A stretch of DNA of 29,217 bases from Candidatus Auribacterota bacterium (GCA_016932965.1 JAFGBW010000292.1:1-29217), one strand, 5' to 3'; positions 18,838-27,083 are shown, counted from the stretch's first letter. A program made the numbers and translations. Notes: a model not told the origin generated them from the letters alone.

Positions 18838-20153
18838 TGGAAGACGATCCGACCGCTCTCATCGGGGGAGATAAAAAAAGAACGGCCATACTGGTTGGAG
18901 TGCACCTCAAAAAAAATGACAGGCTGGAAGCGGAAGAGTCCCTCCATGAACTCGCCCTTCTGGCTCAAACACTTTTCATTCAAGTTGAGCAGACTTTTCT
19001 TGTTTCAAGATCGCATATCGATTCAGCTTTGGTGCTTGGAAGCGGGAAAGCTGAAGAAATATTAAGATGGATCCGGGTCCATCCCGTGGATCTTATTCTC
19101 TTTGACGAACCTCTTTCGCCGGTGCAGGGAAAAAATTTGCGCAATCTTTTTAATGTGAGGATGCTGGATCGCGTGGAATTGATTCTTCATATTTTCAGCC
19201 TCCGCGCCAAAACCTCGGAAGCAAAAATCCAGGTTGAACTGGCCCGGCTTAAATATCTTCTTCCAAGGCTGGTCCGTATGTGGGGGCATTTTTCCAGGCA
19301 GACTGGGGGGGGATCCTGGCTGAAAGGAGGAGGAGAAACACAACTGGAAGTGGACCGCCGGCACATCAGGGTGAAAATTCAGTCCCTCACCAAGAAACTC
19401 GAAGAGATAGAGAAAAACAGGGAACTTCAGCGCAAGGAACGCCTCAGGAAAAAATACCCTTTATTTTCCCTTGTGGGTTATACCAATGCAGGTAAATCTT
19501 CTCTTTTCAATACATTGACCCATTCTCAAACCCTCTCGGCCAGTCAGCTTTTCTGCACTTTGGATTCTCTTTCAAGAAAGTTTATTCTTTCTCAGGGCAG
19601 GACGGCGATTCTGACCGACACCGTGGGTTTTGTACGGAAACTCCCTCACTTCTTGGTTGAATCATTCAAAGCGACGCTTGAAGAAGTGTCAGAAGCAGAC
19701 TGCCTGATTCATGTGCTTGACGGCAGTGTGAAGGATCTGGACAAGAAGATCCAGACCGTGAATGAAGTCATTTTTGAATTGAAAGCAAGCAGAAAACCTC
19801 AGCTCATCGCTATCAACAAAGCCGATTTGATTTCGGAAGAAACAAGGGGGAACATAGCCATTCATGTGAAAGACGGGATTTTTATTTCGGCTTTGACCGG
19901 GGAGGGGATATCGCTTCTTCGGGAAAAGATGGAGGAAATCATCAAAAGAAAATATTCACGCTTGTCATATTTCTTTCCAATGGATAAAGTAAAAATAGCA
20001 CAGTTTCTTTTTTCTTCAGAGGTTGCGGTGCTTGAAAAGCAATATCTTGAAGAAGGGCTTTTTATTACAGCCGAGGTCAATGAAGAAATTCAGGGAAAGA
20101 TAAAGGATTTTGAAATAACTTATTCAGAAGGGACCGCAGATGAAATCGGATAA
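18834..20153 (+). CDS. hflX: Ribosome-associated GTPase HflX
   Basis: The protein has 439 residues. The N-terminal HflX domain contains LVLGSGKAEEI, DEPLSPVQGKNL and LDRVELILHIF. The linker carries the diagnostic GGGSWLKGGGETQLEVDRR (about residues 158-176), followed by a coiled coil. The Era-like G domain has G1 GYTNAGKS (215-222), G3 DTVGF, G4 NKAD and G5 SALTGEG. HflX binds the 50S E-site region and splits stalled ribosomes, particularly under stress. The start overlaps the YceD-like gene by ATGA, and the 3' end overlaps the PilZ gene by 14 bases, so the genes are translationally linked. A second ATG directly follows the first (Met-Met). Confidence 0.97.
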   Translation: MMEDDPTALIGGDKKRTAILVGVHLKKNDRLEAEESLHELALLAQTLFIQVEQTFLVSRSHIDSALVLGSGKAEEILRWIRVHPVDLILFDEPLSPVQGKNLRNLFNVRMLDRVELILHIFSLRAKTSEAKIQVELARLKYLLPRLVRMWGHFSRQTGGGSWLKGGGETQLEVDRRHIRVKIQSLTKKLEEIEKNRELQRKERLRKKYPLFSLVGYTNAGKSSLFNTLTHSQTLSASQLFCTLDSLSRKFILSQGRTAILTDTVGFVRKLPHFLVESFKATLEEVSEADCLIHVLDGSVKDLDKKIQTVNEVIFELKASRKPQLIAINKADLISEETRGNIAIHVKDGIFISALTGEGISLLREKMEEIIKRKYSRLSYFFPMDKVKIAQFLFSSEVAVLEKQYLEEGLFITAEVNEEIQGKIKDFEITYSEGTADEIG

Positions 20154-20496
20154 CAGAAAATACAAACGCACCCATTTCGTTTTCCCAGTCAGGATCGGCG
20201 TCCTTCGGTCCCCCAAAGATAAAAAAGCGGAAGATTATTTCCATGCCTTCTCTGACAATATCTCGGAGGGGGGACTTAAAATTGCCCTCACAAAAAAGCT
20301 GGAGTCAGGAACCCCATTGGAACTCCGGTTTGATCTCATCATGGATGAAAAAATTCACATGGTTCAGACCCAAGCTGAGGTCAGGTGGAACAGAACTGTC
20401 CGTAAAGGCCTGTATGAGCATGGACTGCAATTCGGGCCTCTTTCCGATGACGACTGGAAAATCGTTAGCCGGTTCATGAAAGATTATTGCCTTTAA
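20140..20496 (+). CDS. PilZ-domain protein, probable c-di-GMP receptor
   Basis: This 118-residue protein is a single PilZ domain. The two ligand-binding elements are intact: R-x-x-x-R as R6-K-Y-K-R10 and N-x-S-x-x-G as N40-I-S-E-G-G45. The beta-barrel continues to VRWNRTVRKGLYEHGLQF, the usual PilZ ending. Such stand-alone domains bind cyclic di-GMP and act through partner proteins in motility, adhesion or polysaccharide control. The partner is unknown. It overlaps the hflX end by 14 bases, and its own 3' end overlaps the opposing AlkD-like gene by 23 bases. Confidence 0.92.
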   Translation: MKSDNRKYKRTHFVFPVRIGVLRSPKDKKAEDYFHAFSDNISEGGLKIALTKKLESGTPLELRFDLIMDEKIHMVQTQAEVRWNRTVRKGLYEHGLQFGPLSDDDWKIVSRFMKDYCL

Positions 20497-21193
20497 TCTT
20501 TTTTCCTTTTGATCGGGTCGTGGCCGGTCTGCGAGTAAACCGGACCAGTTCTCTCATGGCATCAGAGGCGATCCACCGGGCTGATTTGGACGGCTTATGA
20601 AGAATTGATTTTGCAGTTTGAACGGCCTTATTCCTTAAACGCGGGTTTCTTTTTCCGATTTGTCTAAGAGCCCAGTTGACAGACTTTTTCACGAAATTTC
20701 TTTCATCAACACATTCCTTCAGGATGAGTGGAAGAAATGATTCAAATAGATTATCTTCAGCTTTTTTATCATGCACGGCCATGACAGCCATCAGAACAAA
20801 ACCAGCCCTTTTAACGAATTCATGTTTTCGTCTGCTCCATTCGAAAGTTTTTTGACAGGCAAACGGGGTTTTATCAAAAAGGTTGCTGCATACCTGATCA
20901 CAAACATCCCAGGAATCAAAATCATTCACCCATTTTTCCATCTGGCTTTCCGTGACTTGAGAAGGATCATCGATCAGTGCTGACAGGATTCGCGCTTCGT
21001 GGATTCCTGAATCCCACAGTGACAATGCGAGACGATGGTTTTTACCCATGGATTTGGCGGTTTTTCTCAATAAGGGCATGGGAATACCCAGAGTCTGATG
21101 GGGATTGATCCCGTACCGGACCATTCCTTTCACGTTTTTTGAATTGGCCCATGATTTTAACCGGCTGAGTAATGCCTGGAGTTCTGGATTCAT
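20474..21193 (-). CDS. AlkD-like DNA glycosylase (HEAT-like repeats)
   Basis: The protein has 239 residues. The sequence is a series of HEAT-like helical pairs with the AlkD hallmarks WVNDFDSWDVCDQVC and FVKKSVNWALRQIGKRNP. W95, D99 and W174 match in spacing the catalytic cleft Trp109, Asp113 and Trp187 of Bacillus cereus AlkD. The family removes bulky or positively charged N3/N7-alkylated bases without base flipping. A basic C-terminal tail (TRSKGKKIKGN) may aid DNA binding. Only three bases separate it from the upstream exported-protein gene, so co-transcription is likely, although the two functions show no obvious link. The catalytic class is inferred from the motif match. Confidence 0.92.
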   Translation of the reverse strand: MNPELQALLSRLKSWANSKNVKGMVRYGINPHQTLGIPMPLLRKTAKSMGKNHRLALSLWDSGIHEARILSALIDDPSQVTESQMEKWVNDFDSWDVCDQVCSNLFDKTPFACQKTFEWSRRKHEFVKRAGFVLMAVMAVHDKKAEDNLFESFLPLILKECVDERNFVKKSVNWALRQIGKRNPRLRNKAVQTAKSILHKPSKSARWIASDAMRELVRFTRRPATTRSKGKKIKGNNLS

Positions 21194-21196
21194 CTG

Positions 21197-22267
21197 TCAG
21201 GCACTTCGAGTAGATGGGGACGGTTTTTCCCCTGGTATTTCCGGAGTATGCACCGTGAGTCTGAAAGAAACATACCTTGTTATACGTTGAAAATTACTGG
21301 TAATAAAATCATTCAGGGTGATCCAGAGGATCTGTATTGATGGGATGGTTGTCGTCTCTAACTTCATGAATCGATGATGCAATTCTTCAAATTGTTTTTT
21401 GGTATATTCACGCTCACTTGGAAAGGCCAGGGTCAAGTGAAATACTCCGGGTTTTTCAGGTTTTTTGAAACCAGGAACGAGTCGTTCGGCAAATCTGTTT
21501 TTTAATTCCTGCATGGGTCTCAACCCGTCAGGGCCTTCTCCTGAAAATGCCATGCCAAAACCGAATTTCAGATTCCAGAATGGGCCTGTCAGATTCCCTT
21601 CGGGTATGGCACCGGCGCGCAAGCCTTTCATAGCAGCAAATTCCATTTGAAACTGAGGATCGTCAGGAAGGGCTTCTTGGAAGTCAGTTACTGTCTGAAT
21701 GGTCACATGATAACCGGAACGCAAATTCCGGGGTAACGGTTCGTCTGATTCTATGGCCTGTGAAATGCTGTCCAAAAAGTCCAACAATTGATCCCCATGA
21801 TAGGGTTTTTCATTTTCAACGGCGATGGACCGCCATTTGTGATAAACTTTTATCCAAGCGGCAGAGGTTGGGACATCTGCGTCAGGAAGAAAGAACACGG
21901 GAGGAACGATGATGAGGTTCTCCCCTCCCATGGTTTTTACCAGACTGCGTTGAATACGAACCAGTTTTTTAAAAGCATCTTTGTATATTTTTTGGTGAGG
22001 ATCTATGAAACAGCACCAGGTATAACCGATATTGGATTTCATGACGCCTATTTCTTCGACCGAAATACCAACCAGTCCATCATTGAAACGGACGGGCTCG
22101 CTATCAGGTGTCTTTTCAAGCAAGGCTGATCTCTCAGCAGTGGAATTAGTAAATGCGGAATCTTTTAACAAGGCATCATATGTTATGCGGCTTAAAGGAG
22201 CCAGAGAATGCAGATGGGTTGCTGGCAAGAAAAAAAGAAAGACAAGGATCAGACGGGACCATCTCAT
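21197..22267 (-). CDS. Exported protein with two 2H-phosphoesterase-like HxT motifs
   Basis: The protein has 356 residues. The start MRWSRLILVFLFFLPATHLHS is a signal peptide with cleavage near residue 21, so the protein is probably periplasmic or secreted. I do not recognise the family with certainty. Two H-x-T-h motifs, GYHVTIQTV (H187, T189) and VFHLTLAFPSE (H277, T279), lie 90 residues apart, each at the end of a predicted strand. That is the arrangement of the 2H phosphoesterase fold (RNA ligase/cyclic phosphodiesterase, DUF1868-like). The segment between includes a glycine-rich GFGMAFSGEGPDGLRP. The N-terminal 170 residues have no recognisable domain. It lies 84 bases after the Wzt-like gene and 3 bases before the AlkD-like gene. 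A substrate cannot be proposed; a 2',3'-cyclic or other phosphoester is the family expectation. Confidence 0.7.
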   Translation of the reverse strand: MRWSRLILVFLFFLPATHLHSLAPLSRITYDALLKDSAFTNSTAERSALLEKTPDSEPVRFNDGLVGISVEEIGVMKSNIGYTWCCFIDPHQKIYKDAFKKLVRIQRSLVKTMGGENLIIVPPVFFLPDADVPTSAAWIKVYHKWRSIAVENEKPYHGDQLLDFLDSISQAIESDEPLPRNLRSGYHVTIQTVTDFQEALPDDPQFQMEFAAMKGLRAGAIPEGNLTGPFWNLKFGFGMAFSGEGPDGLRPMQELKNRFAERLVPGFKKPEKPGVFHLTLAFPSEREYTKKQFEELHHRFMKLETTTIPSIQILWITLNDFITSNFQRITRYVSFRLTVHTPEIPGEKPSPSTRSA

Positions 22268-22351
22268 GTATGACGATTACCACAAATAATAAAAAAGTAA
22301 ATGGAGGTATTTTCTATAGAGGAATTTTTCAGAGCCATTCCCTGCTATGGA

Positions 22352-23530
22352 TTAACTGAGTTCAAACGTACAAGGCTGGAATAAAAATCCCTCGCTCAGA
22401 TCTGGATGGGAGATTTTAAGCTTAAAGGCATTGTCCAGACGATGATACTGGATGTGATGGTCTTCATGATGGACTGCCACGGAAAAGTAATAGGTTCCCC
22501 GCTGGAGATTGAGCGCAGGCAGATGGATGCGGATAGGTTGTTCTCCGTTTACTTCCGGCAAAGAAAAATGCTGGATCTGGGTATTGGTTCCGAAAACAAT
22601 CGTTCCGAGATTATCGCTGATTCCAAAACCAACAACAGGATTCTTCACTTTGGTTTTTGATTGAAGCGTCATTTCAATGGTGAGCTCTCTGCCTGCCATC
22701 AGATCCCCTTTGATTTCAGCGCCGCCGGTTTTAAACCGGACATCTTTGATGATGATTTCCCGTGTTCCGTACTCCTTGACCGTGACATGACCATCCTGGT
22801 AAATCCCGAAATTCCGGTAATGATCCACCACCTCCAATGGGGTCCCCAAATCCACGATGCTTCCTTCATTAAGAAGAAGCACCCTGTCTGCCAGTCTTTT
22901 CACAGTTTCAAGATCATGAGACACAATGAGGAGCGTTTTCCCTTCATTTTTAAAGCGTTCCACCCGTTCAAGTGACTTTTTACGGAACATTTCATCCCCC
23001 ACAGCCAGAATTTCATCCATCAAAAGAACATCGGGATTGCACATGACGGCCACGGCAAAACCCAGCCTGACATACATGCCTGATGAATAAAATTTCACCG
23101 GGGAATCAATGGACGGACGGATTCCTGCCAGTTCGACGATTTCTTCGTATTTATCTTCTGTTTCCCGCCGGCTCATTCCTAAAATGGAGGCGTTTAGAAA
23201 AACATTTTCTCTCCCTGTCAGGTCCGGATGAAATCCCGCTCCCAATTCCAACAGAGTGGACATTTTTCCATGGACACACACCATCCCTTCAGTTGGACAG
23301 GTCGTTTGCGCAATCAGAGATAAAAGAGTGCTTTTTCCCGCTCCATTGGCGCCAATGATGCCTAAAGTTTCACCTTGTTTTACTTCAAAAGATACATTTT
23401 TAAGCGCCCAGAATTCCTCCCCTTTTCCGGAACGGCCGATCGTTCCCAGCACAAAGGATTTGAACGTTCTGTGCGAGTCTTTTCTTCTCGTGAATTTTTT
23501 CCCCAAACTAGAAACTTCAACCGCGTTCAT
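22352..23530 (-). CDS. Wzt-like ABC ATPase for polysaccharide export
   Basis: The protein has 392 residues. The ABC domain carries Walker A GANGAGKST (60-68), the Q-loop region GKMSTLLELGAGFHPDLTGR, the signature YSSGMYVRLGFAVA (148-161), Walker B DVLLMDEILAVGDE and H-loop VSHD. Specialised features of the O-antigen/teichoic acid exporters are present: the long N-terminal loop before ALKNVSFEV and the reduced signature SSGM. From about residue 250 there is a beta-rich C-terminal domain like the Wzt carbohydrate-binding module, which selects the glycan terminus. The permease half (Wzm) is not next to it. Upstream, overlapping by ATGA, is bioD, and downstream is an unrelated exported protein. 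It must therefore work with a permease encoded elsewhere. Confidence 0.93.
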   Translation of the reverse strand: MNAVEVSSLGKKFTRRKDSHRTFKSFVLGTIGRSGKGEEFWALKNVSFEVKQGETLGIIGANGAGKSTLLSLIAQTTCPTEGMVCVHGKMSTLLELGAGFHPDLTGRENVFLNASILGMSRRETEDKYEEIVELAGIRPSIDSPVKFYSSGMYVRLGFAVAVMCNPDVLLMDEILAVGDEMFRKKSLERVERFKNEGKTLLIVSHDLETVKRLADRVLLLNEGSIVDLGTPLEVVDHYRNFGIYQDGHVTVKEYGTREIIIKDVRFKTGGAEIKGDLMAGRELTIEMTLQSKTKVKNPVVGFGISDNLGTIVFGTNTQIQHFSLPEVNGEQPIRIHLPALNLQRGTYYFSVAVHHEDHHIQYHRLDNAFKLKISHPDLSEGFLFQPCTFELS

Positions 23531-24177
23531 GCGTAGTCCATTTCATAAAAGAACCGTTTGATAACGGGAATTCCGGTAATCCGTTCCATGACAGCGATAG
23601 AGGCGTCTTCCCCCAGCTCCAAATCCATCTGGCTTGAGTGGGAAATGACGATGCCGGAGATTTTAATTCCGAAATCTTTTAACACCCTGATGGTCAAAGC
23701 CGTGTGATTGAGGGTCCCCAATTTTGCCCTGGCTACCACAATAACCGGCAGGTTGAATTCCTTGACCAGGTCAATGACCAGATAATTCTCAGTGAGAGGC
23801 ACCATGATTCCTCCGATTCCCTCCACCACGATGCTTTCATAGTGTTCGCACAAGGATTTGTATGCCTGGCGGATTTTATTCAGCTGGACGGGCTTCCCTT
23901 CCAGTTCAGCGGAAATGACAGGCGCTGCAGGTATGGAATACAGAAGAGGATTCATCAATTCCTCGGATTCCTGGATGCCGGTTTTTTTCCTCACATTTAA
24001 GACATCTTCACTGACCAGCTTGTTCTGATGGAAAATCCCCCCGGTGGATATGGGTTTGAAATAACAGGGTTTGAGGCCGTTTTCCTGAAACATCTGAAGA
24101 ATTTTGATGGAAACATAAGTCTTGCCAACGCCTGTATCTGTACCGGTAATAAAAACCCGTTTTTCGTTAAACCACAT
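23527..24177 (-). CDS. bioD: Dethiobiotin synthetase
   Basis: The 216-residue protein closes the ureido ring of dethiobiotin from diaminopelargonate, CO2 and ATP in biotin synthesis. Walker A is GTDTGVGKT (12-20), KPISTGG holds the catalytic Lys region, and VEGIGGIMVPL corresponds to the VEGAGG Mg/substrate loop (Gly-Ile-Gly here instead of Gly-Ala-Gly). The length is typical. No other bio gene is present. It is translationally coupled (ATGA) to a Wzt-like ATPase, an unusual partner. The start lacks a strong ribosome-binding site; a weak TTGAGA-17-TAAAAA promoter lies in the divergent spacer. Confidence 0.95.
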   Translation of the reverse strand: MWFNEKRVFITGTDTGVGKTYVSIKILQMFQENGLKPCYFKPISTGGIFHQNKLVSEDVLNVRKKTGIQESEELMNPLLYSIPAAPVISAELEGKPVQLNKIRQAYKSLCEHYESIVVEGIGGIMVPLTENYLVIDLVKEFNLPVIVVARAKLGTLNHTALTIRVLKDFGIKISGIVISHSSQMDLELGEDASIAVMERITGIPVIKRFFYEMDYA

Positions 24178-24311
24178 GATTTTTTACTTTCTATATTTTT
24201 ATTAGCATATCGTGTTTATCTCAAAATAGAACTATTTTTTTTAAAGAAAAAAATATAGATTTGAAAAAGCTATCCCGTTCCATAACGACAGAAAATCAGG
24301 GACTTACTTAA

Positions 24312-25301
24312 ATGATACTGACCGTGAATAACCTGAGTGTTTCTTTTCCTGTTTCTTCAGGGATATTCCAAAAGGATCTTTTTGGAATCAGCGCGGTTCA
24401 TCACGTTTCTTTCTCCATCCGGAAAGGTGAAATCTTCGGCTTGGCTGGAGAATCCGGATGCGGCAAATCGTCATTGGGGAGGGCACTCGCGCATCTCTTT
24501 CAGGTTGCAGGGATGAAAGCGCAACTCACAGGACAAGTTGAATTGTTATGCGGGCAAGAGCGGGTCCTCCTTTCCCTGCTTACCCAAAAACAGATGCGTC
24601 CTTATCGAAGGCATATTCAAATGATTTTTCAGGATCCCTTTCATTCCTTAAATCCGCGTATGACGATAGGGGAAATCATTCATGAACCTCTTCAGATCCA
24701 TTTTCCGCATTCAGGTAGAAAAGAAAGACAGGAACGGGTGGATTCACTCATGGAAAAGGTGGGACTATCTCCTGAATATGGCCGGCGTTTTCCTCACGAG
24801 CTTTCAGGCGGCCAGAGGCAAAGAATCTGTATAGCCCGTGTCCTTGCTGTTTCCCCCCAAATCATCATTGCCGATGAGCCTCTTTCCTCTCTGGATGTAT
24901 CCATTCAGGCGCAAATCGTTAACTTGCTGAGAGATCTGCAAGAGGATCTGAATCTCACATACATTTTTATTTCACATGATCTATCGGTCATGAAATATTT
25001 GGCCAACCGCATAGCCGTCATGTATCTCGGGACGTTTGTGGAAATAGGTGAAACGGATGAGGTCTATCAAAATCCAAGACACCCCTATACTCAGGCATTG
25101 TTTTCATCTATTCCTGACTTAAAAGATGAGAAAATAAAAAAAAACACGCTGAAAGGAGAAATCCCTTCCCCTCAATATAGGCCGACAGGTTGCTGTTTCA
25201 GGACTCGTTGTCCTATCGCCCGTTCTGAATGCTCCATCGCAGTGCCTCAGCTGATGCGGTTTTCAGATAATCATGATGTCGCCTGTCCGTATGTTCTTTG
25301 A
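24312..25301 (+). CDS. Oligopeptide/dipeptide-type ABC ATPase (OppF/DppF-like)
   Basis: The protein has 329 residues. Walker A is GESGCGKSS (46-54), the Q-loop is MIFQDPFHSLNPRMT, the signature is LSGGQRQRI (about 164-172), Walker B is IIIADEPLSSLD and the H-loop is FISHD. The C-terminal oligo_HPY extension contains the regulatory-domain Cys-rich CCFRTRCPIARSEC, which can bind a 4Fe-4S cluster in some homologues. It would power a peptide or nickel-type importer with a partner ATPase (OppD), two permeases and a binding protein. None of these is next to it: bioD diverges upstream and a methyltransferase follows downstream. It could be an orphan subunit or the 3' end of a split operon. Confidence 0.93.
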   Translation: MILTVNNLSVSFPVSSGIFQKDLFGISAVHHVSFSIRKGEIFGLAGESGCGKSSLGRALAHLFQVAGMKAQLTGQVELLCGQERVLLSLLTQKQMRPYRRHIQMIFQDPFHSLNPRMTIGEIIHEPLQIHFPHSGRKERQERVDSLMEKVGLSPEYGRRFPHELSGGQRQRICIARVLAVSPQIIIADEPLSSLDVSIQAQIVNLLRDLQEDLNLTYIFISHDLSVMKYLANRIAVMYLGTFVEIGETDEVYQNPRHPYTQALFSSIPDLKDEKIKKNTLKGEIPSPQYRPTGCCFRTRCPIARSECSIAVPQLMRFSDNHDVACPYVL

Positions 25302-25324
25302 CCCGAATAAAAGGATTCAATGAG

Positions 25325-26203
25325 ATGGATTTGATCCAAAAATTGAAAAAAGATAATAGTTATTATCTGATCGACAGCGGCGGATTTCAAAAACTGGAAC
25401 TCATAGGGGATCATCTCATTGTGAGACCTTCTCCGCAGGCAGTGTGGTTCCCTTATCATGATTCGGAATTATGGGATCAAAAGGAAGCCTGGTTTATCAG
25501 GAAGGAAACCGGCGGAGGAGACTGGCATTTTAAAGGGTCTTCTGTCCGGAAAGAGAGGGTCATAACTTACCATCATTTTGTCTGGAAAGTGAAATACACC
25601 CCTTTTGGGCATATTGGTCTTTTCGGGGAGCATCTGCCACAGATGAAATGGGTGGAACAGCAAATCACGACAGCAGGTTTTCAGATGGAGATATTGAATC
25701 TTTTCGCTTATACAGGACTGGCTACTTTGACCGCTTCCAGAGCCGGAGCCAAAGTATGTCATTTAGATGCCGCCAAGGGTATCGTGGATTGGGCAAGGGA
25801 AAATGCCGTTTTGTCCGGCATGAAGACCCGTCCAATCCGTTGGATTGTGGACGATGTTTTTCATTTTATTAAGCATGAAGTCAAAAGGGGAAAAAACTAT
25901 GATGCGATCATTTTAGATCCGCCTTCTTTTGGCAGAGGCCCCCGGAAAGAACTATGGAAAATCGAGGATCATCTGGTTGATCTTTTATCTTATCTGCGTC
26001 AACTCATGTCAGCCCGCTTTCAGTTTCTTCTGCTTTCCAGTCATACAGCCTGTTATTCCCCTTTTGCGTTGAAAAATCTGCTGGAAAATTTTTGTCCTGA
26101 GAATGGTGTCCTGGAATATGATGAAATGCTGATCCCGCAAACAGGGTCTGTAAGGTCGTTACCCAGCGGGGCTTTTGCCAGATGGAGCAGGAAAAATAAT
26201 TGA
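25325..26203 (+). CDS. Class I SAM-dependent methyltransferase, RlmI/RlmK-like
   Basis: This start gives 292 residues. The ATG at 25325 is preferred over the upstream TTG at 25298 because AAAAGGA lies about 9 bases before it. An N-terminal RNA-binding-like region is followed by SAM motif I EILNLFAYTGLATLTASRAGA, an acidic motif II (HLDAAKGIVDWARENA), VDDVFHFI and motif IV LDPPSFGRG. The DPPSF tetrad and this order are those of the RlmI/RlmKL-C branch, which methylates 23S rRNA bases. The methylated position cannot be assigned. It starts 23 bases after the OppF-like gene. Its stop codon lies inside the -35 box of the next promoter. Confidence 0.9.
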   Translation: MDLIQKLKKDNSYYLIDSGGFQKLELIGDHLIVRPSPQAVWFPYHDSELWDQKEAWFIRKETGGGDWHFKGSSVRKERVITYHHFVWKVKYTPFGHIGLFGEHLPQMKWVEQQITTAGFQMEILNLFAYTGLATLTASRAGAKVCHLDAAKGIVDWARENAVLSGMKTRPIRWIVDDVFHFIKHEVKRGKNYDAIILDPPSFGRGPRKELWKIEDHLVDLLSYLRQLMSARFQFLLLSSHTACYSPFALKNLLENFCPENGVLEYDEMLIPQTGSVRSLPSGAFARWSRKNN

Positions 26204-26228
26204 CAACAGGTATAAAAAAAGATAGAGT
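26200..26228 (+). promoter_or_regulatory. Strong sigma-70-type promoter for the exported acidic protein
   Basis: A perfect TTGACA is followed after 17 bases by TAGAGT (4/6 to the -10 consensus). The -35 box overlaps the TGA stop of the methyltransferase gene. The transcript would start near 26235 and carry a leader of about 65 bases that includes an AGAAAGGAA ribosome-binding site. Confidence 0.75.
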
Positions 26229-26302
26229 TTTTTTTTGTTAAAAGAATTCGTATTTTTAGATTTAAATAAAAATATAACATTAACAGAAAGGAATTTAAAA
26301 AA

Positions 26303-26749
26303 ATGAAAAGGTATTTATCGCTTTCTCTCATGCTTCTCTTCACTGGATTCGTTTTTTCTCAGGATGCCTCCGCACCTGCAACCGGAGAAGAAACCACCAA
26401 ATATTCTTATGCTACAGTGGTCAGTGTTTCAGCAGATCAGATTGTGGTGAGTGAATATGACTATGACAAGGATGAAGAAGTCAATGTGACCTATTCCGTG
26501 GATGCGAACGTTCAGCTGAAAAATGTGGATGCTTTAAATAAAATCGGTGCAGGTAATTATGTCGAGATAGAATACGAAATCAAGGATGGTAAAAAGGTGG
26601 CCAAAGTGATTTCTCTGGAAAAGAAGGAAGAGGAAGGAGAAGGTACTGTCGCTGCTCTTGCTGAAGAAGAGACTCCAGAGGCACCCGCTCCTGAAGAGGC
26701 CGAAGCTGATACAGGTTCCGTTGAAGCTGAGGAACCAGCCGCAGAATAG
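26303..26749 (+). CDS. Small exported acidic protein of unknown function
   Basis: The protein has 148 residues. A clear signal peptide (KR, then LSLSLMLLFTGFVF) ends near residue 20, before DASAP. The middle 85 or so residues are strand-rich (YATVVSVSADQIVVSEYDYD, VNVTYSVDANVQLKNVDAL, GNYVEIEYEIKDGKKVAKVI), suggesting one small beta-barrel of the OB/DUF5666 sort; this is a pattern guess. The last 40 or so residues are a Glu/Ala/Pro-rich, probably disordered, strongly acidic tail. It is a single-gene unit with a strong promoter, a good ribosome-binding site and a very stable terminator, so high expression is likely. I do not recognise a named family. A periplasmic metal- or protein-binding role is only a possibility. 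Confidence 0.75.
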   Translation: MKRYLSLSLMLLFTGFVFSQDASAPATGEETTKYSYATVVSVSADQIVVSEYDYDKDEEVNVTYSVDANVQLKNVDALNKIGAGNYVEIEYEIKDGKKVAKVISLEKKEEEGEGTVAALAEEETPEAPAPEEAEADTGSVEAEEPAAE

Positions 26750-26767
26750 ACCACAATCATACGTTTG

Positions 26768-26809
26768 AAAAAAGGGAAAACTTTTTGATAAAAGTTTTCC
26801 CTTTTTTTA
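26768..26809 (+). terminator. Intrinsic terminator of the exported acidic protein gene
   Basis: An 18-base perfect stem (arms 26768-26785 and 26790-26807) encloses the loop TGAT and ends in a T-run. The A-run on the other arm also lets it act on the minus strand, where it could stop transcription coming from the reductase operon. Confidence 0.92.
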
Positions 26810-27028
26810 TGCCTGTACCGGCATAGAAACAGACGTAATTAATGGTAATAAAATGAATTTTTTTACCATTTCAGTCTGTTGTTTATTACAGCATACAAAT
26901 ATAACGGGTTTAAGAATTCAGAATCCCACATTATTTCCGAAATTCTACAGGATAGGTTCATGATCTGATGACACGCCTGTCAGATAACGTATTTATTCAA
27001 TGATCTGTTAGTTTTAATACTGGATTTT

Positions 27029-27050
27029 AGAATTCCGAGTCCTGAATTCT
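27029..27050. repeat. Inverted repeat AGAATTC-N8-GAATTCT
   Basis: Two perfect 7-base arms flank an 8-base loop in the convergent non-coding gap. No T-run follows on either strand, so it is not an obvious terminator. Confidence 0.4.
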
Positions 27051-27069
27051 GTGAACGAACTGATTGTCG

Positions 27070-27083
27070 GTTATCATGATAAC
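27070..27083. repeat. Perfect 14-base palindrome GTTATCATGATAAC
   Basis: The sequence equals its own reverse complement over 14 bases. It is long enough to be a dimeric regulator site, but no gene start is near: both flanking genes end into this gap. Confidence 0.45.
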
